From assembly GCF_004135205.1 (NCBI RefSeq), contig NZ_CP035490.1, positions 6,439,501 through 6,503,500 of the forward strand: a stretch of DNA of 64,000 nt, written 5' to 3'. Below are positions 46,842 through 55,607 of this stretch, in pieces. The DNA is from Hahella sp. KA22 (GTDB taxonomy: Bacteria; Pseudomonadota; Gammaproteobacteria; Pseudomonadales; Oleiphilaceae). How positions within the stretch are numbered: position 1 is the stretch's first letter; each line of letters opens with the position of its first letter. The translations under genes and the position numbers were made by a program. Under the pieces are notes generated by a model. It was not told the origin of the DNA and did not search any database. It worked only from the letters and a program-made list of their open reading frames with translations.

Positions 46842-48730
46842 GCGGTATCGCCGGCGTTTACCAATGCAGGCAGCCTGTGTCGGAAACAAGCTTGCGCGCT
46901 ATGGCTGACGCAATGAAGCACAGAGGGCCTGACGGCTCAAACATCTGGCTGGATACGCGTATCGGCTTCTGCCACAACATGCTATACACAACGCCAGAAT
47001 CGCTGTTCGAACAGCTCCCAGCTGTTTCTCATGATAATCAGATCGCCATTACCGCCGACGTCCGCTTGGATAACCGGGAGGAACTGTTCGCCCTACTTCG
47101 CCCAGAGCGCCTGCCGTTGAACAGACTCAGCGACAGCCAGCTCATTCTGATGGCTTATCTACGCTGGGGACAGGAATGCCTGGACAGACTACTGGGCGAA
47201 TACGCGCTCGCCATCTGGGACAAACGTAACGACCACCTGCTTATCGCCGTTGACCCCATGGGAACATGCTCTCTTCACTACGTCCAAACCTCTTCTCTAT
47301 TCGCCTTCGCCACAGATATAAAAGCGCTTCTCGCTGTTCCAGGCGTAGAAAAAAAATTGGACGAGTGGGGATTCGCCCTGCAGGTGTCCGGCCATAAGCG
47401 TGAAGCTCCCGAGCGCACGTGCTTCGCCGGCGTGAAGCGACTGGTGGGCGGCGAACTCATGCTTATTAAGCCTCCCGGTGAAAACAGAGCGGCCTGGAAG
47501 GTAAACAAACAAGCCTATTATGAGTTAAAACCTGCAACACTTGTTTGCAAGAGTCCTGAAGAGACACTGGACGCATTCAGAGAAACCTTTCGCCAAGCTG
47601 TGCGCTGCCGCATGCGCAGCGCCTATCCTGTGGCGACCATGCTAAGCGGAGGATTGGATTCATCTTCCGTCACCTGCGTCGCGGCGGAATATAGTCATAT
47701 CACTTCCAGCCCGCTGTTCAGCGTATCTTCGTGCGTGAGCGACGCCGATCCCGAAGAAGATGAGAAACGTTATATCGATATCGTTGCGCGACACAATAAC
47801 CTCCCTGTTCATTACATCACGCCGTCTTCAGGTCCCGCTTCCTGGCTACACCAGGTCCACGATATGACCGCCACCCCGATCAACTCCAATCCTCACGTTT
47901 ACACAGCGTTATACTCAAAGATACGAGAGGGTGGAGGACGTATTGTTCTGGACGGCGTTGCTGGCGAGTGGGGCCCCAGTTACAACGGCGATGGCTACCT
48001 GTTATGGCTGTTGACGAAAGGTCGCTGGAAAACGCTGTTCAATACGATGAGCGAATTGTCCAGCGTATATTCCATCGCCAGAGGACACTTGCTCCGACGT
48101 GAGATTCTTTCGCCTCTGGAGCCAAGTCTTCTCAGACGCATTAGGCATACATTGCGCGGATATAACCAGCAAGAGCGTCTGCCGCCCTTAAACCCCAGAC
48201 TGCATTACAGGAGTCAAACCAAAGCCGGCGGTCAGGGATTCCTGCACAGCGACATGCGAAGCAACCGTCTCCATACGGTTGCGACCGGACGCACGCCCAA
48301 AGAGTGGTACGCCCCTTATTATCAGGTCCGCAGCAGTTTTCCTTATCTTGATCTGCGCGTACAACGTTTTTGCCTGGGGTTAACTGAAGACTGGTTTATT
48401 AAAGATGGCTGGAAACGCTACTTTATCCGCGCCGCCATGGAGAATATTCTTCCCGCGGAAGTGCAGTGGCGCAAGGATAAAAAGCCCTTCTCTCCCAGCT
48501 ACTATCGCCTCATGCAGATGGATAGCGAGAAATACCAGACATTTCTCCAGAGCATTCAGGGCAATGATCCTGTCAGGGATTATATTGACGTAAACAGGAT
48601 ATCCCGAACGATAAAAACGCTTGACCGTAGAGGGTCATGGCGTCCTTATCAAGGCGTCGATTTCGCGCGCAGAGTCGTTGACTATGGCGTGCAAAGCATC
48701 GCATTCCTGCAGTGGTTTCAGCGCCTGTAG
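46838..48730 (+). CDS. Asparagine-synthetase-type lasso cyclase
   Basis: The protein has 630 residues from ATG 46838, which overlaps the preceding stop and matches the family N-terminus MSGIAGVYQ. The glutaminase-type domain lacks the catalytic Cys2 (Ser instead), so ammonia release is not expected. The C-terminal synthetase domain has the ATP-pyrophosphatase motif MLSGGLDSSSVTCVAAEYS. This is the pattern of lasso-peptide C proteins, which adenylate an Asp/Glu side chain and close it onto the N-terminal amine. The TTG-start oxygenase upstream and the minus-strand ABC exporter downstream complete the locus. Whether it closes a ring or activates a carboxylate for another bond is inference. Confidence 0.9.
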   Translation: MSGIAGVYQCRQPVSETSLRAMADAMKHRGPDGSNIWLDTRIGFCHNMLYTTPESLFEQLPAVSHDNQIAITADVRLDNREELFALLRPERLPLNRLSDSQLILMAYLRWGQECLDRLLGEYALAIWDKRNDHLLIAVDPMGTCSLHYVQTSSLFAFATDIKALLAVPGVEKKLDEWGFALQVSGHKREAPERTCFAGVKRLVGGELMLIKPPGENRAAWKVNKQAYYELKPATLVCKSPEETLDAFRETFRQAVRCRMRSAYPVATMLSGGLDSSSVTCVAAEYSHITSSPLFSVSSCVSDADPEEDEKRYIDIVARHNNLPVHYITPSSGPASWLHQVHDMTATPINSNPHVYTALYSKIREGGGRIVLDGVAGEWGPSYNGDGYLLWLLTKGRWKTLFNTMSELSSVYSIARGHLLRREILSPLEPSLLRRIRHTLRGYNQQERLPPLNPRLHYRSQTKAGGQGFLHSDMRSNRLHTVATGRTPKEWYAPYYQVRSSFPYLDLRVQRFCLGLTEDWFIKDGWKRYFIRAAMENILPAEVQWRKDKKPFSPSYYRLMQMDSEKYQTFLQSIQGNDPVRDYIDVNRISRTIKTLDRRGSWRPYQGVDFARRVVDYGVQSIAFLQWFQRL

Positions 48731-48745
48731 ACACATACGCCCAGG

Positions 48746-50500
48746 TCAGCATATATCGGCGAGCGTCTCGCAACCCGTCGTTTTCGTATAGCTTATTACG
48801 CGTCCATTATGCAGGTGCGCAATATAATCCGCACAGGCGAGCAAGCCACTGCGATGGGTAATCACAAGAACGGTAACCTGGTCTTTAAGCTGAACGATGG
48901 CCTGCGCGACTTGCCGCTCGTTATCGCTGTCCAGAGAACTGGTGATCTCATCCAGAATCAACAATGAAGGTCGCCGCAAAAGCGCTCTCGCTATGGATAT
49001 GCGCTGTCTTTCGCCTCCAGACAGGCGCTCGCCCCTATCCCCCACACAGGTATCCAGCCCAGCCGGCAACACACGGACAAAGCCTTCAGCCGACGCAGCT
49101 TTGAGCGCCGCCAGCAACTCCGTCTCTGTCGCGTCAGGCTTGGCCCAAAGCAGATTGTTGCGAATGCTGTCGTTAAACAAGAACGCCTCCTGCGTTACAT
49201 AGCCCACTGATCGTCGCCAGTTTGACGATCCTGGCGACTCAAGGGGTTCGTCATCAATCAGCAACCTTCCCGCCAAAGGGCTAAGCAAGCCGGAAAACAG
49301 ATCCGCCACGGTAGTCTTCCCGGCGCCGGACGGGCCAATCAATGCGGTCACCGTTCCACACGGCAGCGTCAGGCTAAAGCGATGCAGCACGCTCTCATCA
49401 GGCTGTGAGGGATAGGCGTAATCAACCTCAGTCAAGGAGATAGCGCGTTCAGGGGATGACGCATTATCCTGCGCTGTGTCGACGCCCTCTTCCGCCGCAG
49501 AGTTCAGGCTCACACTGAGGGCTTCCACACAGACATAAGAGGGCAAAAAGTTAAGGATTTGTTGATAGCGTTGGCTCAGATCTTTGATCAACGGGGCCAG
49601 GCGCGCAAAAATCAGCAATAAGACAATGAAACCCATCACCTCCAAACGTAAAAAGTAAACCGCCAAAACAAACAAGGCGATCACACTGAGCGCCGCAGCA
49701 ATCTCATAGTACAGAGCCGCCGCAGCCATTGTCTTCCTGAACCGCACTTGCGCGTCTCCAGCCTCCTTACTCGTTTGCTTTAGCCGGGACTCGTGTAGCG
49801 ATTCAGCGTTATAGCTTTTTATTGTTTTCATACCTCCCAGTAATTCTGACAAGTGATTGAATGCCCGCTCTCTGTGCGTGCGCCCTTCCACTCCACGCTG
49901 ATAGCTCAGACGGTTTAAGCGTCTGATCCCTGCATACATAACAACGCCACAAGTTGCGGCCGCCAGCGTCATCGACCAGGAAACGCCAAAGGCGATTAAG
50001 ATATACACGCCACAAACCACCAGAGAGGAGACGTATTGAGCAATCAAAGTGGCAATCTGCCCAGCTCTTTCCGCCTCCTGCGTATAGACATGGTGAATAT
50101 ACGAAAGCCTCTGCCCAATCAGCGCATCCCACCGAGTCGTCGATATGGCCTGGGATAACTGGTTTCTGAGGCCTAAAGTAAAGCCATGTTGAATTCGCGC
50201 CACCAAAACGTCGCGCTGATATCGCAGCGCGGCATGTGTCGCTATCACCCCAAAAAATAGAGTCATTGCCGTCGTGATGCTCAAGCCGATGTCCAAATCA
50301 ATACCCAGAACCGACAACGAGCCTCGTTCAGCTCCGACATCCAATCCGGCAAGTCCGAGTAATGGAATCAACAGGAGAACGCCAATACCTTGAGTTACCC
50401 CCAATACGATAGTCATTAAGCTCACAGCAACTAACTTACTGCGGCCATTTCTCGCCATTTTTCTGATGATATCAACTAGCACACTGGATGGACTAACCAC
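48746..50500 (-). CDS. ABC exporter (fused TM and ATPase), RiPP-type
   Basis: The protein has about 584 residues if started at GTG 50500, which directly follows the stop of the upstream gene; ATG 50458 and TTG 50551 are alternatives. Six TM helices are followed by an ATPase domain with Walker A GPSGAGKTT, signature LSGGERQRIS, Walker B LLILDEITSSLD and the switch His in VITHRSG. The single-chain half-transporter layout is standard for lasso-peptide D proteins. No C39 peptidase domain is present, so it does not cut the leader. It ends 15 bp after the cyclase gene, in convergent orientation. Confidence 0.9.
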   Translation of the reverse strand: MVSPSSVLVDIIRKMARNGRSKLVAVSLMTIVLGVTQGIGVLLLIPLLGLAGLDVGAERGSLSVLGIDLDIGLSITTAMTLFFGVIATHAALRYQRDVLVARIQHGFTLGLRNQLSQAISTTRWDALIGQRLSYIHHVYTQEAERAGQIATLIAQYVSSLVVCGVYILIAFGVSWSMTLAAATCGVVMYAGIRRLNRLSYQRGVEGRTHRERAFNHLSELLGGMKTIKSYNAESLHESRLKQTSKEAGDAQVRFRKTMAAAALYYEIAAALSVIALFVLAVYFLRLEVMGFIVLLLIFARLAPLIKDLSQRYQQILNFLPSYVCVEALSVSLNSAAEEGVDTAQDNASSPERAISLTEVDYAYPSQPDESVLHRFSLTLPCGTVTALIGPSGAGKTTVADLFSGLLSPLAGRLLIDDEPLESPGSSNWRRSVGYVTQEAFLFNDSIRNNLLWAKPDATETELLAALKAASAEGFVRVLPAGLDTCVGDRGERLSGGERQRISIARALLRRPSLLILDEITSSLDSDNERQVAQAIVQLKDQVTVLVITHRSGLLACADYIAHLHNGRVISYTKTTGCETLADIC

Positions 50501-50501
50501 A

Positions 50502-51698
50502 CTAAATACCGTCAGCCTGGTCAGAAATAAACTGCGCCCGCTTGATGACAAGATATCGCCACACCCAGAAGACTGGCCGCAGAAAAAAGTACAAAGAGAA
50601 TAACGCCCCAGGGAGCGGCAACATCACAACATCATTGGAAGACATACCGATCGTGTGCGTCCAATGATAGTACTGATACTTCCAGTTAAAGGAGAAAACG
50701 CTCAACAATAGATACTTGCGTAAAGGCGAACAAAAACGCCCATTTTTATTGCAGCTTATACAGAATCGGGCTAGACGCGAGGCGACTCGATATCGCCAGG
50801 TCCGACGCAGATCTTTCAATGGATCAGGCGTCTTCAGCAGGGCTCCACTGACAAGAAGCGCAGTTTGAACAAGATGGAGCACGCCCCACTGACCAGCCAG
50901 CTTAACGACTGTGCTCCAGTCAATCCTCCCGCTACGCACATAAGCGTCGATATCCGTCACCCAGGACAAACGCGCCCAACACGAGCGTGTCCCATGCGCA
51001 CTCAAGTATATAAACTCTTCCTCAGCAGAAAGTGTTCTCTCCAAGCCAGCATGTTTCCCTCGCGACATCGCGCTTTTTGCGGATAGCTCAGGCAGCAAAT
51101 GAGGATTGTTATCGAGGCGAAAGTGCAACTCCAAAGTAAGCCGCCTCTCAGGATGATAAAAAACCCAGTCCTTATGCAGTTGCAGGTATACCGTGCTGAC
51201 GCGGTCACTCACCTTCTCACTGGGCGTCTGTCTGACATAGCCCAGACTCTTTAGCAAACGACTGAGCGCCAGCTTGCACTCTGGGTCCGCCAATAGATCC
51301 AGATCTCTGCACTGCCGCTGACTGTGGTCTCCATACAAACGCATCGATAGCGCAGGCCCTTTAATAAACATATGCGGCAGGCGGCGCTCTTGCAAAGCTT
51401 GAGAAAGTCGGCTCATTTCCGCGCTATGTTTGAGGGCGGACATACGACTCTCGCGCGCCATGTCCCGCAATTGGGAGATCACTTGCTCAGGAATAGCGGC
51501 TGACGCGGCTTCCAGACGACTCCACAATAGAGGAGCCACCCTGTGCCAACGCAATAAACTAATAACGTCAGCCCATTCAACCTCTTCACAGGCACTAACG
51601 ACGCCTCCTAAATCTTCGCCCTCGCCTCCCAGGCAAAAACAGATAAATCGATGCGGGGACAGCGCCGCCTGTTCACCAGCGAGTGAGGCGTGACTCAT
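50502..51698 (-). CDS. Uncharacterised nucleotidyltransferase-family protein
   Basis: The 398-residue protein matches the NTP_transf_5 family (PF14907-like): LPHMFIKGPALSMRLYGDHSQRQCRDLDLLADPECKLALSRLLKSLGYVRQ carries the G-S/D-x-D-type metal site in RDLDLL. The remainder is helical with an acidic C-terminus. These proteins are frequent companions of lasso/PqqD clusters, where the reaction is unproven. It overlaps the GNAT gene by 4 nt and precedes the ABC exporter, so the three form one minus-strand operon. Confidence 0.82.
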   Translation of the reverse strand: MSHASLAGEQAALSPHRFICFCLGGEGEDLGGVVSACEEVEWADVISLLRWHRVAPLLWSRLEAASAAIPEQVISQLRDMARESRMSALKHSAEMSRLSQALQERRLPHMFIKGPALSMRLYGDHSQRQCRDLDLLADPECKLALSRLLKSLGYVRQTPSEKVSDRVSTVYLQLHKDWVFYHPERRLTLELHFRLDNNPHLLPELSAKSAMSRGKHAGLERTLSAEEEFIYLSAHGTRSCWARLSWVTDIDAYVRSGRIDWSTVVKLAGQWGVLHLVQTALLVSGALLKTPDPLKDLRRTWRYRVASRLARFCISCNKNGRFCSPLRKYLLLSVFSFNWKYQYYHWTHTIGMSSNDVVMLPLPGALFSLYFFLRPVFWVWRYLVIKRAQFISDQADGI

Positions 51699-52210
51699 AC
51701 CATCACACGCTGAACAACCTCAGGACGCCACATCATGCGTTCATAGGGTGGCGAGATGGATTCTGTGACAAACCCCAGTTTCATATAGAGTTTTTTTGCT
51801 GCGACGTTCTGCATCAGCACGCTGAGCGTCAGCGGTGCGCAGACCTGGGCGGCGGCGGCTTGCAGACTGCGCATGACTTCCTCTCCGAACCCCTTGCCGC
51901 GCGCTTGCGGAATAAAGGCGATATCGATGACATGCACTTCGTTGTGGCCGAAATCGATAGTGACCTTACCAATGCGCTCATGTTGCTTTTCAATGATGAA
52001 ATACATGGCGTTGGGAAATTGCGCGCCATATCCCTGCTGTTGCGCTTTAAACTGCATGTCGATTATGGATTCAACGAAATCTCGCTCGCCGTCTATCAGA
52101 CGCAGGTCTTCTCTTGTACTGTTATGAAGTTGCTCCAGAAACGCTTTATCAGAAGCAGTAGAGGGGCGGACAACCATGCCCTGCCCTAATTTCACATCCT
52201 TCACTTTCAT
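51695..52210 (-). CDS. GNAT-family N-acetyltransferase
   Basis: The protein has 171 residues. The GNAT fold is visible as the strand EVHVIDIAFIPQARGKGFGEEVMRSLQAAAA, with the acetyl-CoA-binding Q/R-x-x-G-x-G/A motif (QARGKGFG), and LTLSVLMQNVAAKKLYMKLGFV. GNATs of this kind often accompany tail-collar protein genes, and this one also heads the operon with the nucleotidyltransferase and the exporter. The acceptor is unknown. Confidence 0.85.
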   Translation of the reverse strand: MKVKDVKLGQGMVVRPSTASDKAFLEQLHNSTREDLRLIDGERDFVESIIDMQFKAQQQGYGAQFPNAMYFIIEKQHERIGKVTIDFGHNEVHVIDIAFIPQARGKGFGEEVMRSLQAAAAQVCAPLTLSVLMQNVAAKKLYMKLGFVTESISPPYERMMWRPEVVQRVMV

Positions 52211-52442
52211 AATTCCTTTACCCCTTTCTTATTAGATCCGGCCCATGCAATGAACCGGGACGCGCTCTCATCCATGCAACAAGTATAGCTCGGGCCTGAG
52301 TGATGCAAGGCTTGCTGCGTCATTGGATTCCGGGGCAAAGCGTCCTATGCTAGAAAACAGTCTTCCTGGACGACCATTTCCGTTGTCGGGCCAGCAGAGG
52401 CGCCCGGATTGACAGGAAGCGGAAACGGCATAACGGAGCAAC

Positions 52443-53138
52443 ATGCAACAATTGGAACTTGCCTATTGGGTCGCAGAAGAGCACTTAACGTCTTCCCGAG
52501 TTAATGAGTACGCGGATCGCTTCGCCGAAGATGGTCTGGTTTATCTGGATGGCTTCCTGCGGCGGGAAATCGCTGACAAGCTGGCGCACTTTGTCGCCCA
52601 CGAAGCCTCATATTCTCCGGTGTACGGCGCGTATCAAAATGATATAAAAGTGTCCGCGGAAGAATGGGCGGAGCTCGACGATAAGCGACGATTTTTTCAT
52701 ATGTCGCGCTATCAGGGCCCCAAACCGGAGTTCATGATGACGCCCGCCAGTTTGACGTATATGAGATTTCAACAGCGCCCGGTGCAACGTCTGTTCGCCC
52801 GCTACGCCGCCAGTCTGACGCCCAACCCGCCCAGGGAAATGCTTTGCCAGGATATGCTGTTGACCGCGCTGCGGGAGCAACAATACCTACGCCCTCATAC
52901 CGACAAGGGAACGGGAGTCACAAGACATGTGTGTATCGTGTTTTACCTGTCGCCGGACTGGCGGGAGGAGGATGAAGGCGGACTCAGTATTGAAACGCAA
53001 CGAGGGGAAACCTTGACCCTATCCGCCCTATTTAACCGCTGTATCATCTTCAAGCCCACCCTGCTCCACAGTGTTACGCCCTTCGCCAAATCTGCGGCGG
53101 GCAAAGTGCGTTACAGCCAGACTATCTGGTATGCCTAG
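52443..53138 (+). CDS. 2OG-Fe(II) oxygenase (prolyl-hydroxylase type)
   Basis: The protein has 231 residues. Motifs are LYLDGFLRREIADKL-like N-terminal helices, LRPHTDKG (H-x-D iron ligands), LLHSVTPF (distal His) and KVRYSQTIWY (2OG-binding Arg). Upstream the gene has its own promoter in the 52211-52442 gap shared with the GNAT operon. Its 3' end overlaps the convergent sulfotransferase gene by 17 nt. It is a candidate hydroxylase acting on the RiPP or on one of the collar proteins; the substrate is not known. Confidence 0.85.
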   Translation: MQQLELAYWVAEEHLTSSRVNEYADRFAEDGLVYLDGFLRREIADKLAHFVAHEASYSPVYGAYQNDIKVSAEEWAELDDKRRFFHMSRYQGPKPEFMMTPASLTYMRFQQRPVQRLFARYAASLTPNPPREMLCQDMLLTALREQQYLRPHTDKGTGVTRHVCIVFYLSPDWREEDEGGLSIETQRGETLTLSALFNRCIIFKPTLLHSVTPFAKSAAGKVRYSQTIWYA

Positions 53139-54264
53139 CTTGCAGTAAGCGAGAGTAGAGACCGTCCAGTTTTTGGGAAATCATGCTCGTGTCTTGCGCT
53201 GAGAATACCCGGCGCTTGTCCTCGCTGTCTTCCTGAAAAGAGCGGCTGGGGTCTTTCGAATACTGCCCCGCTCTGCTCTTCAGATGCTGCAGGTCATCTG
53301 CAGAAAAAGATACGCCAAAGTGATCTGCGATGCGGTTCTCTACAGCGCCTGGGAGCTCCGTGTAGTCCACAACCAGTACAGAACTATCCAGCGACTGCGC
53401 CATGCTGTTCATAAGCACGCCCAATACCTCTATCTGGTATGACAGCAACACGTCTGCGGCGGCGTCATCCACTTTCGCAACAAGATGAGACAACACAGAC
53501 AAGTCTGTTGTCGCCATGTGCCTTCCGGCAAGCCTTTGATGAGACGCCAGAACCTCTTCTGGCCGCCGGATAATGAACACCGATGGCGTGTCAGGATAGA
53601 GCCGGTGCAGAAGCGGCCAGAAGCAAATATCCCAGGCGTTCCACTTCACAATCAGATCCTGATCGCCGTCTCCCGCTAGCCCCTGGGCCGCCAGCAGAAA
53701 ACGCAGGGCTTCCGCTTTTTGATTCTCCGTCAGATCCTTATCCAGCAATAGCTCCGTTAATACGCCAGATTCTGAGATCACGCAGTGCGCGGAAGAGACG
53801 GCCAACAGGTTTGACGCCAGCGTCGAGCCGCAACGGGACAAATGAAAAATAAAGCCAGCGGGTCGTACTTCGTTGAACAAATGGGAATGCCGAATCAGAT
53901 ACTCGATACGTGTAGCGGGTTTAATGATACTTCCAATAATCGAACGCGCCCTTTGCGTAGCGATGCGCTCATCCCAAAAAGGCGCCCAGTCTCGCGCAGT
54001 TGGCGCCACGCCCCATATCACACGCTTGCGCGCCGCCACGTAGCGCACTGGCGTCCACTGGCGCAACAGCAAAGGCAGTTCAGGCTCGACTTCCTCATTG
54101 TTACAGGCGATAAGCGCCGATAAAGGGTCAGTTTCTCCTTGCTCCCCGGCGCCGGCATAACGCTTTAGTATAGAGAGTAAATCATCGAACTGATGGCAAG
54201 CCATACACTGGGCTAACGTCTCTTCTGACTCAAGCAGCCGCGAATAGACCTCGCGACTATCCAC
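53122..54264 (-). CDS. Sulfotransferase family protein
   Basis: The protein has 380 residues from GTG 54264, which has GGAGG 6 nt upstream; ATG 54282 in the overlap with the methyltransferase gene is an alternative. Residues ~130-350 form a sulfotransferase P-loop domain: GFIFHLSRCGSTLASNLLA is the PAPS 5'-phosphosulfate loop and SVFIIRRPEEVLASHQR the 3'-phosphate region. The N-terminal ~120 residues are helical and specific to this family. It ends a five-gene minus-strand operon. It could sulfate a tyrosine, hydroxyl or sugar; a hydroxyl installed by a neighbouring oxygenase is a plausible acceptor. Confidence 0.85.
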   Translation of the reverse strand: MDSREVYSRLLESEETLAQCMACHQFDDLLSILKRYAGAGEQGETDPLSALIACNNEEVEPELPLLLRQWTPVRYVAARKRVIWGVAPTARDWAPFWDERIATQRARSIIGSIIKPATRIEYLIRHSHLFNEVRPAGFIFHLSRCGSTLASNLLAVSSAHCVISESGVLTELLLDKDLTENQKAEALRFLLAAQGLAGDGDQDLIVKWNAWDICFWPLLHRLYPDTPSVFIIRRPEEVLASHQRLAGRHMATTDLSVLSHLVAKVDDAAADVLLSYQIEVLGVLMNSMAQSLDSSVLVVDYTELPGAVENRIADHFGVSFSADDLQHLKSRAGQYSKDPSRSFQEDSEDKRRVFSAQDTSMISQKLDGLYSRLLQARHTR

Positions 54265-55573
54265 GTAAAGCCTCCAGCTCATCCATTACCCTGGCGTTGA
54301 TGGAGGAAACCCGGTGAGCGCTGATATCGTCCTCTGACGCCTCCTTAAACCACTGCTCGACATCCTGAAAGCGCCGGCTTTGATATATCGTCGCCAGAGC
54401 CTTTTCCATCGGCGCGCCCAGCAGTTTAAACACTAACTGATCCAGCAGCCACTCTCGACTCCGAACCGCTTCATCCAGCTTCCCCGCCTTGGCGTGTGCG
54501 GCTTTCGACCATATCCGTTTTAGGTGATAAACGCCCAATTCCCCCACTTCCGTGCTGTCAGGCAGTGGCAGGTCCGCTACCGCAGGACGGCTGTGATAGG
54601 AGAACTCAAAATCCGGGTAATCATTCAAGTGATAGTGAAAATTCAGCGTACTGCCAGGAACCGGTCGTATATTTTTCTTGTATCTGGGCAAAGTCAGCTG
54701 CGACTGATTCTCCTGCAGACAATGATCGCCATAAATTCGGATAAACGTCGTAACCTTGAGATCCGTCATATCCTCTTCGCATTGAGGGATTAACAGAGAT
54801 CCCGAGAGACAAGAATCATCGCCGGCGTGAAGCGCCGACGCCATTGAGAGATCCAGCGTGAGCAGCTCGCCCAAGTGGATATTCTTGCCGCTTTCGGAAG
54901 AATGCAGCCAGGCATCCAGCTGCACTGACGCTGGTATCAACACACCGCTCGGTTTTAGAAACTGTTGCAAGTGAGAAAAAATCTTCACTTGCGGCTCCTG
55001 TTGCAGCATATGTTTCATCGTCTCCGATAACAGAATGTCATAGGATTCGCCCTTGGGAGGCGTCCAGACCGTGGCGTCTGCGCAGACGAAATGAGCGACT
55101 CGGTCCGAGACCTTCAGCAGAGAGATCACCTTCTGCAGCGCCTCTAGAGAGGCCTCGTGGATATCCAGCAGCGTCACCCTCAGCCTTTTCGCGGAAAACA
55201 ACGGCGCCAGCGGCGCCAATAAAAGTCCGAATGGCCCGGTCCCCGCATACAGCAGCTCCACCTTTTCCTGCCGCTGCAACACGTCCTGTATCGCCTGATA
55301 GACACCCGCCATGAATATTCGCGTGCGTTCAATATCCCAGGCGCATCTGCCTGCCTCCAGCGGCGAAATCGCCTTGCCGAAACCAGTCTGAGTGGCGAGG
55401 TCTTCTTGGTAACAGGAAGGATAGAGATCGATGCCCGTCACCGTGGCGAGCGCACTGACCAAAGCATCCAAATGGTGTCTGGCGTCGCCGGCGGAGGTCG
55501 CTCCCAGCAACTTTTGCGTTGCATCAATAATAACGTCAGCGCTTATGGGATCATGGGTTCCAGCCTCAATCAT
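54257..55573 (-). CDS. SAM methyltransferase with C-terminal shared domain
   Basis: The protein has 438 residues from ATG 55573. Residues ~90-220 form a class I SAM methyltransferase: VELLYAGTGPFGLLLAPLAPLF (SAM motif I), LRVTLLDIHEASLEAL, and LLSETMKHML, a double-E-like loop as in protein-arginine-type enzymes. The C-terminal ~97 residues (from EVGELGVYHLKRIW) form a domain also found at the N-terminus of the next gene upstream. The gene overlaps the sulfotransferase start, so the two are coupled. A methyl transfer to the cluster product is likely, but the acceptor atom is unknown. Confidence 0.83.
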   Translation of the reverse strand: MIEAGTHDPISADVIIDATQKLLGATSAGDARHHLDALVSALATVTGIDLYPSCYQEDLATQTGFGKAISPLEAGRCAWDIERTRIFMAGVYQAIQDVLQRQEKVELLYAGTGPFGLLLAPLAPLFSAKRLRVTLLDIHEASLEALQKVISLLKVSDRVAHFVCADATVWTPPKGESYDILLSETMKHMLQQEPQVKIFSHLQQFLKPSGVLIPASVQLDAWLHSSESGKNIHLGELLTLDLSMASALHAGDDSCLSGSLLIPQCEEDMTDLKVTTFIRIYGDHCLQENQSQLTLPRYKKNIRPVPGSTLNFHYHLNDYPDFEFSYHSRPAVADLPLPDSTEVGELGVYHLKRIWSKAAHAKAGKLDEAVRSREWLLDQLVFKLLGAPMEKALATIYQSRRFQDVEQWFKEASEDDISAHRVSSINARVMDELEALRG

Positions 55574-55607
55574 CAATGCATTCCTTTTTTGTGTTATTTG
55601 TTATGTG

